Positions 25,060-34,312 of a stretch of DNA of 64,000 bases are shown piece after piece (position 1 is the stretch's first letter; each line of letters begins with the position of its first letter). The stretch covers positions 124,001 to 188,000 of the forward strand of contig NZ_JAKSXX010000235.1 of NCBI RefSeq assembly GCF_022829385.1. The letters run 5' to 3'. The DNA is from Methylobacterium sp. J-070. GTDB lineage: Bacteria; Pseudomonadota; Alphaproteobacteria; Rhizobiales; Beijerinckiaceae. Position numbers and translations under genes: made by a program. The notes under the pieces were generated by a model, which saw only the letters and a list, made by a program, of their open reading frames with translations, had not been told where the DNA came from and made no database searches.

Positions 25060-27273
25060 TTGAGTCCGGACCAACAGACCGAGGGCGGCGTCCCGGCGGT
25101 GATCCCCGCGCGCGGATCGTGGGTGTCGCGGCGGCTTCACCGCTTCCGGAGCAACGGCTTCTCGACGCAGGTCTATCTCATCGCGCTCGTGATCGCGCTG
25201 ATCGGTCCGGGCCTGCTGTTCACCAGCATCCTGCTGATGCGCTACGCCTCGGCCGAGCGCGCCCGGTTCGAGCAGGACGCGCGGGAGAACGTCCGGGGGA
25301 TCGGCCTGTCGCTCGACCGCGACACGGCCGGCCTCGTCTCGGTTCTGCAGACGCTGGCGACCTCGCCGCGGATCCGCCAGAGCGACTTCGACGCCTTCGA
25401 CGCGCAGGCGCGGCTCGTGCGCGAATCGATCGACCTCGACGTCCTGCTGCGCCGCCCCAACGGCCAGGAAGTCGTGAACACCGGGGTGCCGCGCAGCGCG
25501 CCGATGCCGCTCGTGGCGCTGCCCTTCGACCAGGAACTGGCGCGGGGCACCCAGCGCGCGATGGTCAGCGGCTACGTGCCGGGCCCGACGCCCGCCGAGG
25601 CGACCTACGCGGTGGGCGTCCCCGTGATGATGGACGGCGAGGTCGCCTACATCCTGAGCTTCACCGTTCCGCTCACCCGCCTTCAGGGGATCCTGTCCCG
25701 CGAGGTCGTGCCCGGCTGGACCACCGGAATCAGCGATCGCGCCGGGATCGTGCTGGCGCGCCTGCCCGATCCGGACGCCGTCGTCGGCCGTCCGCGGCTC
25801 GCGAGCCTTCGGCAGGTCCAGACCGCGACCCCCGGGGTCTGGGAGGGCCAGGATCGCCAGCACAAGCCCGTCGTGGTGATCGAGGCGCGCTCGCGTCTCA
25901 CCGGCTGGATGGTCGCCACCAGCATCCCCCAGGCGCTGGTCGACGCCCGCGTGCGGCGCTGGATCTGGGCCTTCGCGGGGTTCGGCCTTCTGGTCCTCGC
26001 CACCTCGTCGGTGCTGGCGGTGAACCTGTGGTCGCGGGTCTCGCGACCGCTCCGGCTGCTGGCCGCCTCGGGGCCGGCGCTCGCGCGCGGCGAGGCCATC
26101 CCGCGGGTCTCGTCGCCGGTGCACGAGATCCAGCGGCTCGGGGCGGTCCTGTCGGACGCGTCCCTGCGCCTGCGCACCCGCGAGGCTGAGCGGGACCGGG
26201 CGCTCGCCGACACGCGGCGCGGCCTCACGGCGCTGAGCGAGAGCGAGGCGCGCTTCCGCCACATGGCCGATTCGGCACCGGCCCTGATCTGGATGACCGA
26301 CGAGACCGGCGCGGTGAGCTTCGCGAACCTGCATTTCGAGCACATGTTCGGGATGCCGACGGCCGAATTCGCCGATGACGGCTGGCACCGGATCATCCAC
26401 CCGGAGGATCTGAAGACCTTCCGGGAGGCCTTCAGTGAGGCGTTCGACGCGCGCGCCCCGTTCCGGCTGGAAGTCCGGGTGATCGACAAGGCCGGGGTGG
26501 TGCGCTGGCTGCAGTGCGAGGGCGTGCCGCGCCTCGACGACGACCAGAACTTCCTCGGCTACACCGGCTGCAACATCGACATCTCGGAGGCGAAGAACGC
26601 CGAGGAGCACCTGCTCCTGCTGATCCACGAGCTGAATCACCGGGTGAAGAACACCCTGGCCACGGTGCAATCCATCGCCGCCCAGTCGCTTCGTGGCCTG
26701 GAGGGCGCCGAGGCCGACGCAGCCCGGGCCGCCTTCGAGGCGCGTCTCCTGGCGCTCGCCCGCGTCCACGACGTGCTGACAAGGGAGAGCTGGGAGGGCG
26801 CGGAGCTGTCGGCGGTGGTGGCCGACGCGATCCGGCCCCTCGACACGGCCGACGGCCGCGCCTCGCGCTTCCGGGTCGTCGGCCCGGCCCTGCGCCTGCC
26901 GCCACGCCTCGCCCTCTCGATCGCCATGGCGCTGCACGAACTCGGCACCAACGCGGTGAAGTACGGCGCGCTCTCCGCCGAGGGCGGCGGCGTCGAGATC
27001 GCCTGGACCGTGCGGCGCGAGGCCGAGATGCATCTGCACCTGCGCTGGGCCGAGAGCGGCGGGCCGCCGGTGTCGAAACCGACCCGCACCGGGTTCGGCT
27101 CGCGGCTGATAGAGCGCAGCCTCGCCCGCGAGCTGGCCGGCGAGGTGACCCTGTCCTACGAGTCGACCGGTGTGGTCTGCACCATCAACGCGCCGGTGCC
27201 GCCGCCGGGCCTGATCGAGCGCAAGGGCGTCGCCGCACCGACGCGGATCGCCCCGTTGCCCCTCGCGGGATAG
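25060..27273 (+). CDS. membrane sensor histidine kinase, HWE family with PAS domain
   Basis: Kinase of 737 residues. TM1 is at about 36-57, a roughly 240-residue extracytoplasmic sensor region follows (dCache-like from length), and TM2 is near 302-322. A HAMP-like linker, a PAS/PAC domain near 390-510 and the HWE/HisKA_2 catalytic part with H523 in HELNHRVKN complete it, with the ATPase residues HELGTNAVKYGALS. Family members often act in light or general-stress signalling. The start is uncertain: TTG here, with no better codon before TM1 except a GTG about 13 codons on. No response regulator is adjacent. Confidence 0.88.
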   Translation: MSPDQQTEGGVPAVIPARGSWVSRRLHRFRSNGFSTQVYLIALVIALIGPGLLFTSILLMRYASAERARFEQDARENVRGIGLSLDRDTAGLVSVLQTLATSPRIRQSDFDAFDAQARLVRESIDLDVLLRRPNGQEVVNTGVPRSAPMPLVALPFDQELARGTQRAMVSGYVPGPTPAEATYAVGVPVMMDGEVAYILSFTVPLTRLQGILSREVVPGWTTGISDRAGIVLARLPDPDAVVGRPRLASLRQVQTATPGVWEGQDRQHKPVVVIEARSRLTGWMVATSIPQALVDARVRRWIWAFAGFGLLVLATSSVLAVNLWSRVSRPLRLLAASGPALARGEAIPRVSSPVHEIQRLGAVLSDASLRLRTREAERDRALADTRRGLTALSESEARFRHMADSAPALIWMTDETGAVSFANLHFEHMFGMPTAEFADDGWHRIIHPEDLKTFREAFSEAFDARAPFRLEVRVIDKAGVVRWLQCEGVPRLDDDQNFLGYTGCNIDISEAKNAEEHLLLLIHELNHRVKNTLATVQSIAAQSLRGLEGAEADAARAAFEARLLALARVHDVLTRESWEGAELSAVVADAIRPLDTADGRASRFRVVGPALRLPPRLALSIAMALHELGTNAVKYGALSAEGGGVEIAWTVRREAEMHLHLRWAESGGPPVSKPTRTGFGSRLIERSLARELAGEVTLSYESTGVVCTINAPVPPPGLIERKGVAAPTRIAPLPLAG

Positions 27274-27350
27274 GGGACGGAAGCCCGTCGCCGCTTCGCT
27301 CCGCCGGCCGCGTCGGCGCCGCGTTCGCGTGCGTCCGCCGGTCGCTCGCC

Positions 27351-28529
27351 TCAGTGATAGGGATCGGCGGCGTCGCGCAGCCCGTCGCCCATGAAGTTGA
27401 AGGCGAGCACCGTGACCAGCACGGGCAGCACCGGCAGCAGCAGCCACGGGTAGAGCTGCACCGCCGCCAGATTCTGCGCTTCGTTGAGCAGGACGCCCCA
27501 GCTCGTCACCGGGGGCCGCAGGCCCAGGCCCAGGAACGAGAGCGCGGTCTCGCCGAGGATCATCGTGGGGATCGACAGGGTCGCCGAAGCGATCAGGTGG
27601 CTCATGAAGTTCGGGATCAGATGCCGGCCGATCACCCGTGCGGGAGAGGCCCCCATCAGCTCGGCGGCCTGGACGAAATCCTCCTCGCGCAGCGCCAGGA
27701 GCTTGCCGCGCACGGCGCGGGCCAGTCCCGGCCAGTCGAGCAGGCCGAGGATCACCGTGATGCCGAAGAAGATCAGCAGCGGGCTCCAGTTCGGCGGCAG
27801 TGCCGCCGACAGGGCGAGCCACAGCGGCAGCTCGGGCAGCGAGCGCACCACCTCGATCAGCCGCTGCACGGCGGCGTCGACGAGGCCGCCGAAATACCCC
27901 GCGATCCCGCCGAACAGGAGGCCCAGCGCGAACGAGATCGCCACGCCCACGAGGCCAATCGTCAGCGAGATCCGGGCGCCGTAGACCATGCGGGAGAACA
28001 GGTCGCGCCCGAGCTTGTCGGTGCCGTACAAAAACAGCGTGCCGGTCTCCGGCGGGCAGACGAGGTGGACGTCGGCGTGGATGAGCCCCAGCCAGTCGTA
28101 GCCGTCGCCGCGGCAGAGGAAGCGCAGGGGCTGCGGATCGGCGCCGTCCACCACGTAGTCCCGGCGGAACGTATCGAGGTCGAGATGGGCCCGGTACGGG
28201 TAGACGAACGGACCGACGAACCGCCCGTCGTGGAACAGGTGCACGCCCTGGGGCGGCGCGTAGAGGTAGTCGCCGTTCCGCCGCGCTTGGCCGTAAGGGG
28301 CGAGCAGCTCGACGAACGGCACCGTCGTGTAGAGTGCGAGCAGGATCAACGCCGAGGCGACCGCGGGGCGGTGGCGCAGGAACTTGCGCAGGATCAGCCG
28401 CCACGCGGAGGCCGAGCCCGCCGGGTTCTCGCCCCGCGCCTCCGGCTCGAACGGGGTGGGGTCGACGAAGTGGTCGGTGGCGGCGGCCCCGTCGCGCATC
28501 GCGGATCCGGTCATCGTGGACCCGGTCAT
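27351..28529 (-). CDS. peptide-type ABC transporter permease (OppC-like)
   Basis: Inner-membrane permease of 392 residues, DppC/OppC type. After an N-terminal tail of about 45 residues comes TM1 (ALILLALYTTVPFVELL). An unusually long periplasmic insert of about 110 residues carries two cysteines (FLCRGDGY, HLVCPPETG). Then follow GTDKLGRDLFSR, the BPD transport domain and the EAA loop (EEDFVQAAELMGASPARVIGRHLIPN). The start ATG overlaps the stop of the oppB-like gene as ATGA. It is the last gene of the eight-gene unit. Confidence 0.88.
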   Translation of the reverse strand: MTGSTMTGSAMRDGAAATDHFVDPTPFEPEARGENPAGSASAWRLILRKFLRHRPAVASALILLALYTTVPFVELLAPYGQARRNGDYLYAPPQGVHLFHDGRFVGPFVYPYRAHLDLDTFRRDYVVDGADPQPLRFLCRGDGYDWLGLIHADVHLVCPPETGTLFLYGTDKLGRDLFSRMVYGARISLTIGLVGVAISFALGLLFGGIAGYFGGLVDAAVQRLIEVVRSLPELPLWLALSAALPPNWSPLLIFFGITVILGLLDWPGLARAVRGKLLALREEDFVQAAELMGASPARVIGRHLIPNFMSHLIASATLSIPTMILGETALSFLGLGLRPPVTSWGVLLNEAQNLAAVQLYPWLLLPVLPVLVTVLAFNFMGDGLRDAADPYH

Positions 28530-29542
28530 CGCAGCCCCATGCGGATGCGCGGATCGAGCCAGACGAGGGTCAGGTCCGAGATCAGCATGCCGACCAGCGT
28601 CAGGCTGGCGACGAACATCAGGATGAAGGCCGCCATGAACTGATCCTGGCTGCGCAGCGCGTCGAGGAGCAGCGGACCGACCGTGGGCAGGCTGAGCACC
28701 AGCGAGACCAGCACCGAGCCCGAGACGAGATGCGGCAGCAGGTTGCCGATATCGGCCACGAACGGGTTGAGCGACATCCGGAACGGGTATTTCAGCAGCG
28801 CCTGCAGCGGCGGCAGGCCCTTGGCGCGGGCCGTGACCGTGTAGGGCTTGGCCAGCTCGTCGAGCAGGTTGGCGCGCATGCGCCGGATCATCGCCGCGGT
28901 TCCGCCCAGCCCGATCACCAGCGTCGGCACGACCAGATGCGCCAGGAGCGAGCGGACCTTCTCCCAGGTCCAGGGCTGGTTGGTCAGCGCCGAATCGTAG
29001 AGGCCGCCGATCGAGAGCCCGAACCAGCGGTTGGCGTAGAACAGCAGGATCAGCGCCAGCAAAAAGCCGGGCACCGCGAGCCCGACATAGCCGAGCAGCG
29101 TCACCACCGCGTCCCCGACCGTGTGCCGGTGGGTGGCGGAGTAGATCGCCGCCGGGATCGCCACGAGATGGACGAAGACAACCGCCGTCAGGTTGATCAG
29201 GAGCGTCAGCCAGAGGGCGTCGCCGACAACCTCGGCCACGGGCTTGTCGTACTCGAACGACCAGCCCCAGTCGCCCTGGAGCAGGCCCGAGAAACCCGCC
29301 GCGCCCGGCATGACGCCGATCCACATGAGGTATTGCTGCCAGACCGGCCGGTCGAGGCCGTATTGCCGGATCAGCAGCTCGGCCTTGGCGACCGAACTCG
29401 CGTCCCCGGTGGCGCGCAGCTCCATGATCCGGTTGGTCAGGTAGTCGCCCGGCGGCAGCTTGATGATGACGAACACCAGCGCCGAGATGGCGAGGAGCGT
29501 CAGCGCCATGGTGACGAGGCGCCGGAGGACCACGCCGATCAC
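28526..29542 (-). CDS. peptide-type ABC transporter permease (OppB-like)
   Basis: Permease of 338 residues, DppB/OppB type. The N-terminus VVLRRLVTMALTLLAISALVFVIIKLPPGD is typical: one TM, then the PPGD motif. QYGLDRPVWQQYLMWI and the EAA-type loop RANLLDELAKPYTVTARAKGLPP follow. It starts with GTG overlapping the stop of the solute-binding protein gene (GTGA). With the OppC-like partner it forms the membrane channel served by the fused ATPase encoded upstream in the same unit. Confidence 0.88.
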   Translation of the reverse strand: MIGVVLRRLVTMALTLLAISALVFVIIKLPPGDYLTNRIMELRATGDASSVAKAELLIRQYGLDRPVWQQYLMWIGVMPGAAGFSGLLQGDWGWSFEYDKPVAEVVGDALWLTLLINLTAVVFVHLVAIPAAIYSATHRHTVGDAVVTLLGYVGLAVPGFLLALILLFYANRWFGLSIGGLYDSALTNQPWTWEKVRSLLAHLVVPTLVIGLGGTAAMIRRMRANLLDELAKPYTVTARAKGLPPLQALLKYPFRMSLNPFVADIGNLLPHLVSGSVLVSLVLSLPTVGPLLLDALRSQDQFMAAFILMFVASLTLVGMLISDLTLVWLDPRIRMGLR

Positions 29543-31593
29543 CGGGCCTCCGCGCGCGTGTCGGCGCCCGTGTCCCAGAACATCTCGTCGAGGCGCTGCA
29601 CGCCGATCATCGCGGTGGGCTCCCAGGCATAGAGGGCGCGCTTCGGCAGGTTGATCAGGCGGTCGGCACCGACGACGGGCTGGAGCGCGCCCGCCACCGT
29701 GCCGATCACCCAGGTGTTCTCCGCGTGGTTCCTGAGCATCGCGCGCCAGATCCCCGCCTGCTTCTCGGCGTCGTCCGTGTCGCGCCATTGACGGTCGAGG
29801 TCGAGGAGCTGCCGCACCTCCGGCACGTCGCAGGCCTGGCCGCTCTGACCGTGGCTCTCGACGTTCAGGCTCCAGAGCGGCCACGAATAATGCTCGGCCT
29901 GCGCGGGACTCAGCTCCGTCGGCGGCATGATGGCGGTGGGCACCGCGAGGTCGAGCCCCTGGGCGGCCACCATCACGGTGAGTCCGCCGATGGAGCGCCG
30001 GTGGAGGTTGGTCCGCTCCTGCGGCTTGGTGATCAGACGTATGCCGACCTCGCGCCAGAACTCGGTGATGAGCAGGAGCGCGTCGAGCACCATCTCGGCT
30101 TCGCCGTCGCTCTCCACCACGATCTCGAGCGGGCGCCCGTCCGGCATCAGGCGGGTGCCAGCGCCGTCGCGTCGGTCGAGACCCGCTTCGTCCAGCAGGC
30201 GCGCGGCCTGGGCCGGATCGTAGGTGGCGTTGAGCGTCCGGAGTTCGGGGGAGAACAGCGGGCTTTCCGCCACGATCGTGTCGTTGCCCTCGGTGCCGAG
30301 GCCGAACAGCAGGGTGTTGTTGAGCGTCCGCCGGTCGATGGCGAGCGACAGAGCCCGGCGGTAGCGCACGTCGCGGTTGAGGGCGCGCAGGACCAGGTCG
30401 AGCGTGGTCAGGTTCGGATAGAGCGCGATCTCGGATCCGCGGGCGACGGGCCACAGATTGGTGCGGTAGCGGTGCGCCTTCTCGCCCTCCTTGAGGCTCG
30501 GGATGTCGGGCATCGACAGGCCGCGGAACATCAGGTCCGCCTCGCCCGCGTTGGTCTTGGCGACCAAAAGCCCCTGCGAGGCCACGTCCATCACGATGGC
30601 GTCGACATAGGGCAGCTGCGTGCCGGCCGTGTCGATCCGGTGGTAGCTGCGGTTGCGCTCGAAGCGGAACCGCGCGGCCGGCGAGCGGGTGCGCGGCACC
30701 CAGGCCTGCAGGGTCGGGCAATCCGGATTGTTCAACTCGTAATTGTCGTCGAGGCGGTTGTGCAGGGCCGCCCAGCCGCGCAGCTTCAGCGCCTTCGCCT
30801 TGGCGTCGGCCGCCTCCTTGCCGATGGTGCGGGCGTGATAGGGCTTCAGGTAGTGCGACGGGCGGTAGATCAGGGGATCGCGCGGCGCCGCCAGCGCGGG
30901 CAGGAACATCGGGTTCGGCCGCTCCCAGGTGTAGCGGACCGTCCGGGCGTCGGGGTACTCGACCTGCGGCGGCTTGCCGTCCACGAGGAAGAAGGCCGGC
31001 GGCCCTTCCGGGCTCAGCGCCTTCTCGTTGACGACGTCTTCCCAGTAATAGCGGAAGTCCTCCGCGGTGAACGGATGCCCGTCCGACCAGCGGTGTCCCT
31101 CGCGCAGCGTGAAGGTGAAGCGCCCGCCCGCGACATCGACACGCTCCAGCACATCCGGCCGGAGCTTGAGTTCGGAATCGTAGCCGACCAGGCGCGTATA
31201 GCCGTAGACCGAGAGATAGCGGACATCCCGCGCCTTGGCGATCAGCGTGCGGATCGTTCCGCCGGCCGTGCCGACCCGGCGGCCGCGGGCGGCCAGGTCG
31301 ACGACGAAGGGCGATGCGGGCGGGGCGGGGCCGTCGGTGTCGGCCCGGCCGGTGCGGGGCCAGAGAAGCGTGACGCCGAGGCCGGCGAGGAGGGCGCGGC
31401 GGGAGATGCCGCTTCCCGCCGACGCCGCGATGGGTGCAGGGCGACACCCGAATGTCGGCGACGCGCCGTTTTCCCGAGTGCCGGCAAGGACTGGAGGCGG
31501 GGGGTGTTCGGGATGCGGCCTGCCGGCGGCTCCTCCGCCATCCCCGCCGATCGACACGAAGGGGGAAACGGCGCCGGTGCCGGCCCCGGTCAC
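29539..31593 (-). CDS. Tat-exported extracellular solute-binding protein, family 5 (OppA-like)
   Basis: Substrate-binding protein of 684 residues for the adjacent Opp-type transporter. SBP family 5 features include LRPDVLERVDVAGGRFTFTLREGHRWSDGHPFTAEDFRYYWE and repeated NRDVRYRRALSLAIDRR. A twin-arginine signal (SRRALLAGLG) sits at 64-73, unusually far from the chosen start. The GTG at 31593 is supported by a GGAGG site and by GTGA overlap with the gene before it; a GTG at 31557 is a weaker option. The family binds peptides, nickel, sugars or opines, so the ligand is open. Confidence 0.85.
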   Translation of the reverse strand: MTGAGTGAVSPFVSIGGDGGGAAGRPHPEHPPPPVLAGTRENGASPTFGCRPAPIAASAGSGISRRALLAGLGVTLLWPRTGRADTDGPAPPASPFVVDLAARGRRVGTAGGTIRTLIAKARDVRYLSVYGYTRLVGYDSELKLRPDVLERVDVAGGRFTFTLREGHRWSDGHPFTAEDFRYYWEDVVNEKALSPEGPPAFFLVDGKPPQVEYPDARTVRYTWERPNPMFLPALAAPRDPLIYRPSHYLKPYHARTIGKEAADAKAKALKLRGWAALHNRLDDNYELNNPDCPTLQAWVPRTRSPAARFRFERNRSYHRIDTAGTQLPYVDAIVMDVASQGLLVAKTNAGEADLMFRGLSMPDIPSLKEGEKAHRYRTNLWPVARGSEIALYPNLTTLDLVLRALNRDVRYRRALSLAIDRRTLNNTLLFGLGTEGNDTIVAESPLFSPELRTLNATYDPAQAARLLDEAGLDRRDGAGTRLMPDGRPLEIVVESDGEAEMVLDALLLITEFWREVGIRLITKPQERTNLHRRSIGGLTVMVAAQGLDLAVPTAIMPPTELSPAQAEHYSWPLWSLNVESHGQSGQACDVPEVRQLLDLDRQWRDTDDAEKQAGIWRAMLRNHAENTWVIGTVAGALQPVVGADRLINLPKRALYAWEPTAMIGVQRLDEMFWDTGADTRAEAR

Positions 31594-32471
31594 GATCGAA
31601 CCTCCGGCGTCCCGGTCCGCAGGGTCACAGAGGTTAGTCGCGCCGGTGAATAGCCCGTCGCCCGGTGCAGGTCGTCGAAGGCGTGGGACCGCGCGATCAG
31701 CCCGCCCGCCCGGCGCAGGAGGGCATCGTCCGCCGGCTGCTCGAAGGCACGGCCGTTCCGCGTCCAGCGGATCGGCTCCGGGCTCCCCGCGGGTCCGGTG
31801 ATCATCGCGATGGTCGGATGGGCCGGGCCGCCATGGGCGTGGATCCGGTGCGCGGCCGCGTCGTCGTCGAACAGCAGCCGGGTGAGGCCGCGGGCATGTG
31901 CCTCCACGACCCGCCGCCCCTGGGCCACGTGATCGTCGAAGAACGCCACCGTGCGGCTCGGATCCACCGCGGACCAATCCGCACTCGACCAGTCGGCGGA
32001 GCTGTAGCGCGCTCGGGCGTCCCGGTACTGCAGTCCCGACAGGTCGGGGTCGTGGCAGAAGATCGCGGCGCCCGGGCAGGCCTGCCGGATCACCCAGGTA
32101 GTCAGCCCCCGGAACACGCCCGACTCGATCACGAAGTCCGGTCTCAGCGCGCGCATCGCCACGTAGAGCTGAAGGGCGCCGTTGAATCCGCTGCCGCCCC
32201 GGCGCTGCCGGACGGGGGCGGTCGGGATCAGCGACCAGAACGTCCGGACCTGTTCGAGAACGTCGCCGTCCGGCGTCAGGCCGGCGGCGGAGAGGTCGCG
32301 CTCCAGGATCGCCGCCGCGGATCCGAGCAGCGTCGCGACCTCGCGCTCCGAGGTCGGCCGGTGGCTCCAGTCGGACGCCGCAGGGACGAGATCGTAGCCG
32401 AGGCGGTCGAACAGCGGCGACAGCACCCTGCGCCGCAGGCGCTCCAGGATCACGGGGGGGCGCTGCTGCAT
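31590..32471 (-). CDS. CmcI-like / SAM-methyltransferase-fold protein
   Basis: Protein of 293 residues. The core DFVIESGVFRGLTTWVI near 112-128 resembles the first strand and glycine loop of class I methyltransferases of the CmcI/Methyltransf_24 group. Acidic segments follow: CHDPDLSGL (139-147), FFDDHVAQG (177-185) and LLFDDDAAAH (199-208). The short repeat SSADW-SSADW occurs at 157-166. There is no signal peptide or membrane segment, so it is cytoplasmic. It lies between the ATPase and binding-protein genes of an ABC transporter, which is unusual. Activity is not established by the sequence. Confidence 0.6.
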   Translation of the reverse strand: MQQRPPVILERLRRRVLSPLFDRLGYDLVPAASDWSHRPTSEREVATLLGSAAAILERDLSAAGLTPDGDVLEQVRTFWSLIPTAPVRQRRGGSGFNGALQLYVAMRALRPDFVIESGVFRGLTTWVIRQACPGAAIFCHDPDLSGLQYRDARARYSSADWSSADWSAVDPSRTVAFFDDHVAQGRRVVEAHARGLTRLLFDDDAAAHRIHAHGGPAHPTIAMITGPAGSPEPIRWTRNGRAFEQPADDALLRRAGGLIARSHAFDDLHRATGYSPARLTSVTLRTGTPEVRS

Positions 32472-34312
32472 CACGCGGCCTCCGCGGCCTGCGCGGCCCC
32501 GTATCGCACCCGGTGGCCGGCCTCGATGGTCCGCATGGTCCCGGCCTCGTCGGGTGCCAGCCGGTACGGCGCCTCCCAGCGGGACGGGTCGTTCCGGTCG
32601 CCAGCGACCGCCGCGAAGTCGAGGGGGTGGTCGAGGCTCGGGTCCGGCACCGCGGCGAGCAGCGCCCGGGTGTAGGGATGCATGGGTCGGCGGAACAGGG
32701 CGGCGCGGGGGGCCTCCTCGACGATCCGGCCCCGGCACATAACGCTGATCGTGTCGGCCATGTAGTCGATCACCGCCAAGTTGTGGGACACGATGAGGTA
32801 GGACAGCCCTAGAGCCGCCTGGAGGTCCTTGAGCAGGTTCAGGATCTGCGCCTGCACCGATACGTCGAGGGCCGAGACCGGCTCGTCGAGCACGAGCAGG
32901 CGCGGCTTCGCCGCCAGCGCCCGGGCGATGCCGATGCGCTGGCGCTGCCCCCCCGAGAAGGCGTGCGGGTAGCGCCCGAGGCCGCCCGGCTCCAGGCCGA
33001 CCATCGCCATCAGGGCGCGGCAGCGCTCCCGACGCTCCGCCGCCGGGACCCCGTGGATCTCCATCGGCTCGGACAGGATCTGGCGCACCGTCATGCGCGG
33101 ATCCAGCGAGGCGTAGGGGTCCTGGAACACGAACTGGACCGTGCGCCGATAGGCGAACAGAGCGTCGCCGGAGAGGCCGTGGACGTCCCGCGGGCCGCCG
33201 CCGTCGTCGAACAGGATCCGGCCGGAATCCGGCTGAAGCGCGCGCATGATCATCTTCGAGACCGTGGTCTTGCCCGAGCCCGACTCGCCGACGAGGCCGA
33301 GAGTCTCGCCGGTCTTCAGGACCAGCGACACGTCGGAGACCGCGTGCACGACCCGCGGCTTCTGCCAGAACCGACCCGACCGCAGGGTGAAGCTCTTGGT
33401 CACGCCCTCGACCTGGAGGAGGGGACCGTCGAGGGGCGCGCGCAGCTGCGTCGGCGGGATCTCGGCCCGCGCCGGGCGGATCGGGGTCAGCCGCTCGTCC
33501 GGCGCCATGTCGAAGCGCGGCACGGCCCGGAGGAGCGCCTGAAGATAGGCGTGGCCGGGGACGCGCATCACCGTATCGCGCGGCCCGGCCTCGACGAGGC
33601 GACCGCGATAGAGCACCGCCACGTCGTGGGCGATGTTGGCGACCACGCCGAGATCGTGGGTGATCAGCAGGATCGCCATGCCGGTCTCCTCCTGGAGCCG
33701 GGCCAGCAGGGCGAGGATCTGGGCCTGAGTGGTGACGTCGAGCGCCGTGGTCGGCTCGTCGGCGACCAGCAGGGCGGGCTTGAGGATCAGCGCCATGGCG
33801 ATCATGGCGCGCTGGCGCAGGCCCCCCGACAGCTCGAACGGGTAGGTCCGGAGGGCGCGGCGCGGGTCCGGGAAGCCGACGCGGGCGAGCGCCTCCTGCG
33901 TCCGCGCATCGGCCTCCCTCCGGTCGGCGCCGGTGTGGATGCGCAGGGCCTCGCCGATCTGGTCGCCGATCGTGTGCAGCGGCGACAGGCAGGTCATCGG
34001 CTCCTGGAAGATCATCGCGATGCGCTGCCCGCGGATCGCCCGCATCGCCGGACCCTCGGCGGGCAGTCGTGCGATGTCGGTCTCCGAGGTTCCGTCCCGG
34101 AAGAGAATCCGCCCGTTCGTGATGGTGGCGGATGGCGGCAGGATCCGCAGGATCGCCTGCGCGGTCACCGACTTGCCCGATCCCGACTCGCCGACGAGCG
34201 CCAGGGTGCGCCCGCGCAGCACGTCGAGGGACAGGCCGTGCAACGCCTCGAACGGTCCGGTCTCGGTGCGGAACGCGACCGCGAGGTCGCGGATGGACAG
34301 CAGCGAGCTCAC
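32471..34312 (-). CDS. fused peptide ABC transporter ATP-binding protein (OppD-OppF)
   Basis: Single 613-residue chain with two complete ABC domains. Domain 1 has Walker A GESGSGKS (41-48), signature LSGGLRQR and Walker B LLVADEP. Domain 2, from about residue 300, has GESGSGKT, FSGGQRQR and LLVLDEP. Each is followed by the oligopeptide-binding C-terminal region (HAYLQALLRAVP; HPYTRALLAAVP). It powers import through the OppB/OppC-like permeases encoded downstream. The GTG start overlaps the preceding stop (GTGA), and its own stop overlaps the next start by one base (TGATG). Confidence 0.93.
   Translation of the reverse strand: MSSLLSIRDLAVAFRTETGPFEALHGLSLDVLRGRTLALVGESGSGKSVTAQAILRILPPSATITNGRILFRDGTSETDIARLPAEGPAMRAIRGQRIAMIFQEPMTCLSPLHTIGDQIGEALRIHTGADRREADARTQEALARVGFPDPRRALRTYPFELSGGLRQRAMIAMALILKPALLVADEPTTALDVTTQAQILALLARLQEETGMAILLITHDLGVVANIAHDVAVLYRGRLVEAGPRDTVMRVPGHAYLQALLRAVPRFDMAPDERLTPIRPARAEIPPTQLRAPLDGPLLQVEGVTKSFTLRSGRFWQKPRVVHAVSDVSLVLKTGETLGLVGESGSGKTTVSKMIMRALQPDSGRILFDDGGGPRDVHGLSGDALFAYRRTVQFVFQDPYASLDPRMTVRQILSEPMEIHGVPAAERRERCRALMAMVGLEPGGLGRYPHAFSGGQRQRIGIARALAAKPRLLVLDEPVSALDVSVQAQILNLLKDLQAALGLSYLIVSHNLAVIDYMADTISVMCRGRIVEEAPRAALFRRPMHPYTRALLAAVPDPSLDHPLDFAAVAGDRNDPSRWEAPYRLAPDEAGTMRTIEAGHRVRYGAAQAAEAA

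Noticed and set aside
24931..28404. 1157-codon minus-strand frame over the histidine kinase
   Set aside because: Antisense to the kinase with His/Arg/Asp-rich repeats and no domain; GC-driven absence of stops.
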